Source: Streptomyces klenkii
Lineage (GTDB): Bacteria > Actinomycetota > Actinomycetes > Streptomycetales > Streptomycetaceae
Assembly: GCF_003626645.1 (NCBI RefSeq)
Contig: NZ_RBAM01000013.1
Coordinates: forward strand, 124,001-188,000
Length of the DNA stretch: 64,000 nucleotides
Direction: 5' to 3'
Shown: positions 58,953 through 64,000 of the stretch, in pieces
Position numbering within the stretch: position 1 is the first letter of the stretch
Layout: each line of letters opens with the position of its first letter
Notes under the pieces: model-generated
The model's input: the letters and a program-made list of their open reading frames with translations, nothing else
Databases searched by the model: none
What the model was told of the DNA's origin: nothing
Position numbers and translations under genes: made by a program

Positions 58953-60309
58953 AGCCCTCCTGTTCTCCCCGCAAGCGCGAGCGAACCCTCTCCGCCACAT
59001 CCGCGTAGCGGGCCTCCGCCCCGTACCGCGTCGGCGCGTAGTACTGCTTGCCCCGGACCGCGTCCGGTGCGTACTGCTGGGCCGCGATGCCGCCGGGCAG
59101 ATCGTGCGGGTACAGATACCCCTGCGCGTGCCCCAGCTTCTCCGCGCCCTTGTAGTGGCCGTCCCGCAGGTGCGGCGGCACCGGGCCGGCGAGGCCCGCC
59201 CGGACGTCCGCGAGGGCGGCGTCGATGGCGAGGTAGGCCGCGTTGGACTTCGGGGCCAGCGCCAGCGCGATCGCCACCTGGCTCAGCGTGATCCGCGCCT
59301 CGGGGAAGCCGATCAGCGCGACGGCCTGCGCGCCGGCGACCGCCGTCTGGAGGGCCGTCGGATCGGCCAGGCCGATGTCCTCGCTCGCGGAGATCATCAG
59401 CCGCCGCGCGATGAACCGCGGGTCCTCTCCCGCCTCGATCATGCGGGCCAGATAGTGCAGCGTGGCGTCCACGTCGGAGCCGCGGATCGACTTGATCAGG
59501 GCGCTCGCGACGTCGTAGTGCTGGTCGCCGGCGCGGTCGTACTTCACGGCCGCCCGGTCGACGGCGTCCTCCAGCGTCTCCAGGGTGATCTCGGCCTCGC
59601 CCTTGGCTATGGCCGAGCCCGCGCCCGCCTCCAGCGCGGTGAGGGCGCGCCGGGCGTCGCCGCCGGCGATCCGCAGCAGGTGCGCCTCGGCGTCCTCGGG
59701 CAGGGTCACGGCGCCGCCGAGCCCGCGCTCGTCGGTGAGGGCGCGGTGCAGCAGCCCCCGCAGGTCCTCGTCGGTGAGCGCCTGGAGCGTCAGCAGCAGG
59801 GAACGGGAGAGCAGCGGGGAGATGATCGAGAAGTACGGATTCTCCGTGGTGGCCGCGATGAGCGTGACCCAGCGGTTCTCCACGGCCGGCAGGAGGGAGT
59901 CCTGCTGGGCCTTGCTGAAGCGGTGGATCTCGTCGAGGAAGAGGACGGTCTCCTTGCCGTAGCCCCCGGAGGCGCGGCGCGCGCCGTCGATGACGGCCCG
60001 TACTTCCTTGACGCCCGCGGTGATCGCGGAGAGCTCCACGAAGCGCTTGTTGGTGGCCTGGCTGACCACGTAGGCGAGGGTCGTCTTGCCGATGCCGGGC
60101 GGGCCCCAGAGGATCACCGACGAGGGGCCGGCCGGGCCGCCGCTGCCCTCCCCCACCAGCCTTCGCAGGGGGCTGCCGGGCTTGAGCAGATGTCCCTGCC
60201 CCACGACCTCGTCGAGCGTGCGGGGGCGCATGCGCACGGCCAGGGGACTGCTCGCCGGGTCTCTCTCCTGGCGGTCCTCTGCGGCTGCGGTGAACAGGTC
60301 GGGCTCCAC
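58951..60309 (-). CDS. rarA: Replication-associated recombination protein A (RarA/MgsA)
   Basis: An AAA+ ATPase related to clamp loaders and RuvB that acts at stalled replication forks. It has 452 residues. It contains VRMRPRTLDEVVGQGHLL, Walker A VILWGPPGIGKTTLAYVV, Walker B VLFLDEIHRFSKAQQDSLLPAVE and sensor ATTENPYFSIISPLLSRSLL, then the tetramerisation domain (about 270-440) with IKSIRGSDVDATLHYLARMIEAGEDPRFIARRLMISASEDIG. The GTG at 60309 is chosen because a near-perfect RecA-NDp promoter would start transcription there, giving a leaderless mRNA. Confidence 0.94.
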   Translation of the reverse strand: MEPDLFTAAAEDRQERDPASSPLAVRMRPRTLDEVVGQGHLLKPGSPLRRLVGEGSGGPAGPSSVILWGPPGIGKTTLAYVVSQATNKRFVELSAITAGVKEVRAVIDGARRASGGYGKETVLFLDEIHRFSKAQQDSLLPAVENRWVTLIAATTENPYFSIISPLLSRSLLLTLQALTDEDLRGLLHRALTDERGLGGAVTLPEDAEAHLLRIAGGDARRALTALEAGAGSAIAKGEAEITLETLEDAVDRAAVKYDRAGDQHYDVASALIKSIRGSDVDATLHYLARMIEAGEDPRFIARRLMISASEDIGLADPTALQTAVAGAQAVALIGFPEARITLSQVAIALALAPKSNAAYLAIDAALADVRAGLAGPVPPHLRDGHYKGAEKLGHAQGYLYPHDLPGGIAAQQYAPDAVRGKQYYAPTRYGAEARYADVAERVRSRLRGEQEG

Positions 60310-60316
60310 GTCCGAA

Positions 60317-60339
60317 ACCCTATGCCACCCCACTGACAA
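60317..60339 (-). promoter_or_regulatory. RecA-NDp/PafBC-type promoter of rarA
   Basis: On the minus strand TTGTCAGTG (60339-60331), 8 bp, then TAGGGT (60322-60317). This fits the consensus TTGTCRGTG-N8-TANNNT at every defined base. The start of transcription would fall at or next to the rarA GTG at 60309. Confidence 0.82.
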
Positions 60340-60368
60340 CGCCGCCGGACCGTGAGGTCCGGCGGCGT
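60339..60368 (-). terminator. Terminator of the VKOR gene abutting the rarA promoter
   Basis: A perfect 13-bp stem (60339-60351 with 60356-60368) with a GTGA loop, 31 nt after the VKOR stop. Its distal arm touches the first bases of the rarA -35 element, the same layout as at metK/priA. Confidence 0.85.
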
Positions 60369-60399
60369 CGATCAAGCCAGGTGCGCGAGGGGCGGGGGA

Positions 60400-61062
60400 T
60401 CAGGCGGTGCCGCCGGTCCAGAAGTCCCACCAGCGGGTGAGGATCAGCATGCCGATGATGCCGACCCACAGCACGGGCACGACCCAGTGGAACTCCAGGA
60501 TCGCGCGGCGCGGGCCGTCCGGCAGGGGAATGAAGCGGTGCCGGATGTTCTGCACGGTCACGTAGCAGAACATGAAGATCGTGGCGACCCAGGCCAGGCA
60601 GCACCACAGGCACAGCGACCCGATGACGTACAGCGACTGGTACTGGAGCCAGGTGCAGAAGGCGACGCCGAAGAGCGTGCCGGCCTGCATGCCGAGCCAG
60701 TACCAGCGCGGGAAGCGGGCGCCCGAGAGCAGCGCCAGGCCGATCGCGATGATCGCGCCGTAGCAGACCAGCCCCAGCATCGGATTGGGGAACCCGAAGG
60801 CGTGGGCCTGCTCACTCTCCATGATGTTGCCGCAGGAGACGATCGGGTTGAGGCTGCACCCGGGGGTGAAGGTCTTCCCGACCGCCTTGGCCTCAAGGAT
60901 CTTGTTCTTGTCGATCGTGATGACCCACGCGGCGAGCAGCCCCAGCGCACCGGTGATGACCAGCAGCAGCGCGAACGCGCGGCTGCCTCCCGCGGCGCCG
61001 GTCGCGGGGCCGTCCCGCTCGTCGCCGTCGGTGTCGGAGCGGTCGAGTGCCGAAGTGGTCAT
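60400..61062 (-). CDS. Vitamin K epoxide reductase (VKOR) family protein
   Basis: A quinone-linked membrane thiol oxidoreductase, 220 residues with about five transmembrane helices. The loop cysteines are Cys69 and Cys77 (GCSLNPIVSCG) and the active-site CXXC is Cys151-Leu-Trp-Cys154 (SLCLWCCLAW). Actinobacterial VKOR takes the place of DsbB, reoxidising a DsbA-like oxidase that forms disulfides in secreted proteins; exported chitinases could be clients. The ATG at 61062 is preferred over an upstream Met because the extension adds no recognisable sequence. Fused thioredoxin domains of some VKORs are absent. Confidence 0.9.
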   Translation of the reverse strand: MTTSALDRSDTDGDERDGPATGAAGGSRAFALLLVITGALGLLAAWVITIDKNKILEAKAVGKTFTPGCSLNPIVSCGNIMESEQAHAFGFPNPMLGLVCYGAIIAIGLALLSGARFPRWYWLGMQAGTLFGVAFCTWLQYQSLYVIGSLCLWCCLAWVATIFMFCYVTVQNIRHRFIPLPDGPRRAILEFHWVVPVLWVGIIGMLILTRWWDFWTGGTA

Positions 61063-61121
61063 AGCGCCGTTGATCCCATCAGTCGGTCCCTGGCGCCCAT
61101 TCTGCACCAGCGGAGTGACAA

Positions 61122-62384
61122 TCAGCCCTGCTTGGCCAGGACTTCACCCACGACGTCGGCGAGGGCGACGGCCTTCTGCTCGCCGCTCTCCAGGTCCTTG
61201 AGCTGCACGTTCCCCTCGGCCAGGTCGCGCTCGCCGGCGATGACCGCGAAGCGGGCGCCGGAGCGGTTGGCCGACTTCATCGCGTTCTTCAGACCCTTGC
61301 CGCCGTACGCGAAGTCGGTGGCGACGCCCTGCCGGCGCAGCTCGGTGACCAGACCGAAGAGGATCTTGCGGGCCTCGTCGCCGAGCGGGACGGCGTAGAC
61401 CTCGGTGGGCGAGGGCAGGTCGAGCGCGATGCCCTCGGCCTCCAGGGCGAGCACCGTGCGGTCGACGCCGAGCGCCCAGCCGACGGACGGCAGCGCGGGG
61501 CCGCCGATCATCTCGGACAGGCCGTCGTAGCGCCCGCCGCCGCCGACCGCGGACTGCGAGCCGAGGCCGTCGTGGACGAACTCGAAGGTGGTGCGGGTGT
61601 AGTAGTCGAGGCCGCGGACGAGCTTGGGGTCGTCCTCGAACTCGACGCCCGCGGCGGTCAGCAGCTCGCGCACCTGGTCGTGGTAGGCCTTGCAGGCCTC
61701 GCAGAGGTGGTCGCGGAAGAGCGGGGCGCCGACGAGCTGCTTCTGGACGTCCTCGCGCTTGTCGTCCAGGACGCGCAGCGGGTTGATCTCGATGCGGCGG
61801 CGGGTGTCCTCGTCCAGCTCCAGGCCGCGCAGGAAGTCCTGGAGGGCGGCGCGGTAGACGGGGCGGCACTCCTTGTCGCCGAGCGAGTTCAGCAGGAGGC
61901 GGAAGTTGCTCAGGCCCAGCGACTTGTACGCGTCGACGGCCAGGATGATCAGCTCGGCGTCCAGCGCCGGGTCCTCGGCGCCGATGGCCTCCGCGCCGAC
62001 CTGCGAGAAGTGGCGGTAGCGGCCCTTCTGCGGGCGCTCGTAGCGGTAGTACGAGCCGGAGTACCAGAGCTTGACGGGCAGGTTGCCGTCCTTGTGGAGG
62101 TTGCCCTCCAGGGCGGCGCGCAGCACGGAGGCGGTGCCCTCGGGGCGCAGGGCGAGCTGGTCGCCGCCGCGCGTGGTGAGGGTGTACATCTCCTTGGTCA
62201 CGATGTCGGTCGACTCGCCGACGCCGCGGGAGAACAGCTCGACCTGCTCGAAGCCGGGGGTCTCGACGTAGCCGTAGCCGGCGCGCTTGAGCGGGGCGGC
62301 GATGGCCTCGCGGACCGCGAGGTAGACGGCGGAGGTGGGGGGCTTGAGGTCGTAGGTGCCCTTGGGGGCCTTGAACGTACTCAC
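61122..62384 (-). CDS. hisS: Histidyl-tRNA synthetase
   Basis: Charges tRNA-His. It has 420 residues. The class II motifs are clear: FKAPKGTYDLKPP near the start, motif 2 region YYRYERPQKGRYRHFSQVGAEAIG, the histidine-binding VRGLDYYTRTTFEFV and motif 3 GGGGRYDGL with ALPSVGWALGVDRTVLALE. The anticodon-binding domain (about 330-420) ends the protein. The GTG at 62384 gives the normal N-terminus (STFKAPKG). It follows the hydrolase gene by 10 nt, so it is probably expressed with it. Confidence 0.96.
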   Translation of the reverse strand: MSTFKAPKGTYDLKPPTSAVYLAVREAIAAPLKRAGYGYVETPGFEQVELFSRGVGESTDIVTKEMYTLTTRGGDQLALRPEGTASVLRAALEGNLHKDGNLPVKLWYSGSYYRYERPQKGRYRHFSQVGAEAIGAEDPALDAELIILAVDAYKSLGLSNFRLLLNSLGDKECRPVYRAALQDFLRGLELDEDTRRRIEINPLRVLDDKREDVQKQLVGAPLFRDHLCEACKAYHDQVRELLTAAGVEFEDDPKLVRGLDYYTRTTFEFVHDGLGSQSAVGGGGRYDGLSEMIGGPALPSVGWALGVDRTVLALEAEGIALDLPSPTEVYAVPLGDEARKILFGLVTELRRQGVATDFAYGGKGLKNAMKSANRSGARFAVIAGERDLAEGNVQLKDLESGEQKAVALADVVGEVLAKQG

Positions 62385-62394
62385 GGGAAAATCG

Positions 62395-63117
62395 TCACAT
62401 TCCTCTTCGCGGAGCGGCGGTAGGGCCGCCTCCGGAGCCGCGCAGCGTGTCCGCCACTTCCCGCAGGTACGGGTTGGTGGCGCGCTCGCGGCCGATGCTG
62501 GTCTGGGGGCCGTGGCCGGAGAGGACCACGGTCGAGTCGTCCAGGGGCAGGCACACGCGTGCCAGCGACCGGAGCATCTCGGCGTGATCACCGCCCGGCA
62601 GGTCGGTGCGTCCGATGGAGCCGGCGAACAGCAGGTCGCCCGAGAAGAAGACCGACGGGACGTCGGCGGTCTCGGGCATCCGGAAGGTCACCGACCCCTT
62701 GGTATGGCCGGGCGCGTGCGCGACGGTGAATTCCAGCCCGGCGAGGTCGAGGCGCGAGCCGTCGGTCAGCTCCTTGACGTCGTCCGGCTCCCCGACGGTC
62801 AGCTCGCCCATGAGCTGCTGCCCGATGGAGCGGCCGAGGGCCTTCTCCGGGTCGCTCATCATGTAGCGGTCGGCGGGGTGGATCCAGGCCGGGACGTCGT
62901 GGGCGCCGCACACCGGGACGACCGAGGCGACGTGGTCGATGTGGCCGTGGGTGAGGACGACGGCGACGGGCTTGAGCCGATGCTTCCTGAGCGCCTCCTC
63001 GACCCCGGGGGCCGCCTGGTGGCCCGGGTCGATGATCACGCACTCCTCGCCGGCGGCAGGGGCGACCAGATAGCAATTGGTCCCCCAGGCCCCGGCGGGG
63101 AACCCGGCAATCAGCAC
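62395..63117 (-). CDS. Metallo-beta-lactamase-fold hydrolase (glyoxalase II-like)
   Basis: A 240-residue protein with the zinc motif THGHIDH, the later His in APGHTKGS, the bridging Asp in FSGDLLFAGSIGRTDLPGGD and a final SGHGP His. This is the small group of glyoxalase II-like hydrolases found next to hisS in Actinobacteria; thioester hydrolysis is the likely chemistry, the substrate unknown. The GTG at 63117 is chosen because AAGGA lies 5 nt upstream and the domain begins LIAGFPAGAWGTNCYLV; an ATG at 63150 would add 11 residues. Confidence 0.86.
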   Translation of the reverse strand: MLIAGFPAGAWGTNCYLVAPAAGEECVIIDPGHQAAPGVEEALRKHRLKPVAVVLTHGHIDHVASVVPVCGAHDVPAWIHPADRYMMSDPEKALGRSIGQQLMGELTVGEPDDVKELTDGSRLDLAGLEFTVAHAPGHTKGSVTFRMPETADVPSVFFSGDLLFAGSIGRTDLPGGDHAEMLRSLARVCLPLDDSTVVLSGHGPQTSIGRERATNPYLREVADTLRGSGGGPTAAPRRGM

Positions 63118-63302
63118 ATTCGTCCTTAATGATCGACCAGCAGTTTTCATCAGCGGTGCGGCCGCGACGCCCTGCGGGGATCACCGGCTGCGAACAAGAG
63201 CCTACCGGCGGCACCTCCGCGGCCGCGAACCCGTATACCGTACGGGCACACCAGCAACACAGGGCTCATGACATGGACAAGTCGGTATGAGGAGTAGACC
63301 CG

Positions 63303-64000
63303 GTGGTCAGTAACGAGCAGCGGCGGCGGCAGCTCGCCCGGGAGAAGTTCGAGCGGCAGCAGCAGCGCCGCGAAGAGGCCCGGCGCAAGGCCCGGCGGCG
63401 GAACGCGGTGATCGCCGCCGCCCTGGCGGTGGTGGTGGCCGCGGGCGTGACCGCGTACGCCACGGGTGCGCTGTCCGGCGACGACAAGAAGGACAAGACC
63501 GACGCCGCGGCGCCCGAGACCTCCAAGGCGCCCTCGAAGGGTCCGGACCCGTGCGCCAAGCCCGCCCCCGGCTCCCCCGCCACGAAGACGTGGAAGTCGG
63601 AGCCGGAGATGAGCATCGACAAGTCCGCGGCGTACGCCATGGACTTGAAGACGACCTGCGGCACGATCGACGTCAAGCTCGACGCGGCGAACGCCCCGCA
63701 CACGGTCAACTCCTTCAACTTCCTGGCCGGCGAGGGCTACTTCGACCACACCAAGTGCCACCGCCTGACCACTGCCGGGATCTACGTCCTCCAGTGCGGC
63801 GACCCCAAGGGCACCGGCTCGGGCGGCCCGGGCTACACCCTGCCCGACGAGAACCTCAAGGACCCGAAGCTCAAGGGGAACGTCTACCCCGCGGGCACGG
63901 TCGCGATGGCCAACACCAGCCAGCCGCACACCGGCGGCAGCCAGTTCTTCCTCGTCTACCAGGACAGCCCGCTGCCGCCGTCGTACACACCCTTCGGCAC
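63303..64000 (+). CDS. Membrane-anchored cyclophilin-type peptidylprolyl isomerase (3' end cut by window)
   Basis: The first 232 codons of a cyclophilin-type PPIase. The N-terminus is a basic helix (SNEQRRRQLAREKFERQQQRREEARRKARRR, about 3-33), followed by one transmembrane segment (about 34-54), a Lys/Asp/Pro linker and the start of the cyclophilin barrel at about 110. The catalytic region reads CHRLTTAGIYVLQCGDPKGTGSGGPGY: the catalytic Arg and the GDPxGTG loop are present, but the usual first Phe of FHR is Cys. The active domain would lie outside the membrane, helping fold exported proteins. The GTG at 63303 follows GAGGAGTAGACCCG. Confidence 0.88.
   Translation, partial: MVSNEQRRRQLAREKFERQQQRREEARRKARRRNAVIAAALAVVVAAGVTAYATGALSGDDKKDKTDAAAPETSKAPSKGPDPCAKPAPGSPATKTWKSEPEMSIDKSAAYAMDLKTTCGTIDVKLDAANAPHTVNSFNFLAGEGYFDHTKCHRLTTAGIYVLQCGDPKGTGSGGPGYTLPDENLKDPKLKGNVYPAGTVAMANTSQPHTGGSQFFLVYQDSPLPPSYTPFG

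Overview
The window is chromosomal DNA from a Streptomyces or a close relative. It has very high GC with strong third-position bias, many GTG and several TTG starts, and a gene order (rib operon, guaB1, rpe-rsmB-fmt, priA-metK-coaBC-rpoZ-gmk-sIHF, pyr operon, bldD, nusB-efp, aro operon, mltG-ruvX-alaS, rpsD, rarA, hisS) that I remember as the conserved core of Streptomyces chromosomes around bldD. I see no rRNA, tRNA, insertion sequence, prophage or CRISPR array. Almost all the DNA is protein-coding, and the long opposite-strand open frames are GC-bias shadows.

Left part (1-13.8 kb). A truncated MFS gene and a secreted family 18 chitinase with a DasR-type operator inside its promoter lie on the minus strand. 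Divergent from them is a riboflavin operon led by an FMN riboswitch: ribD, ribE, a PnuC-like riboflavin transporter ribM, a 32-codon coupling ORF, ribBA and ribH, followed by hisE and hisG. Then come a PH-domain membrane protein, two overlapping CNNM/hemolysin-family genes, an atypical polysaccharide deacetylase and a DUF5995 gene.

Middle-left (13.9-25.7 kb, minus strand). A probable lysine catabolism locus holds an L-lysine 2-monooxygenase (DavB type), a 5-aminovaleramidase (DavA type), an Lrp/AsnC regulator and a cationic amino acid permease with a lysine-rich tail. It is followed by guaB1, a SorC-type sugar regulator, rpe, rsmB and fmt.

Centre (25.9-43.9 kb). A small HTH gene; priA with degenerate helicase motifs; metK; coaBC; rpoZ; gmk; sIHF; then the pyrimidine operon pyrR-pyrB-pyrC-(PH-like membrane protein)-carA-carB-pyrD-pyrF, with a PyrR-binding RNA element over the pyrR ribosome binding site. 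The developmental master repressor bldD is divergent from pyrR and has a palindrome over its -10 region.

Right (44-64 kb). nusB, efp, a peptidase-M24 homologue with a rewritten metal site, a kinase-like P-loop ATPase, the shikimate operon (aroE, aroC, aroK, aroB, aroQ), mltG with a Gln-rich cytoplasmic tail, ruvX, alaS, two small membrane proteins, rpsD, a DUF2470 gene sharing a near-consensus iron box with rpsD, rarA, a VKOR homologue, hisS, a metallo-beta-lactamase-fold hydrolase and the 5' part of a membrane-anchored cyclophilin. The promoters of priA and rarA both carry RecA-NDp (PafBC-type) DNA-damage motifs, placed so that both transcripts would be leaderless.
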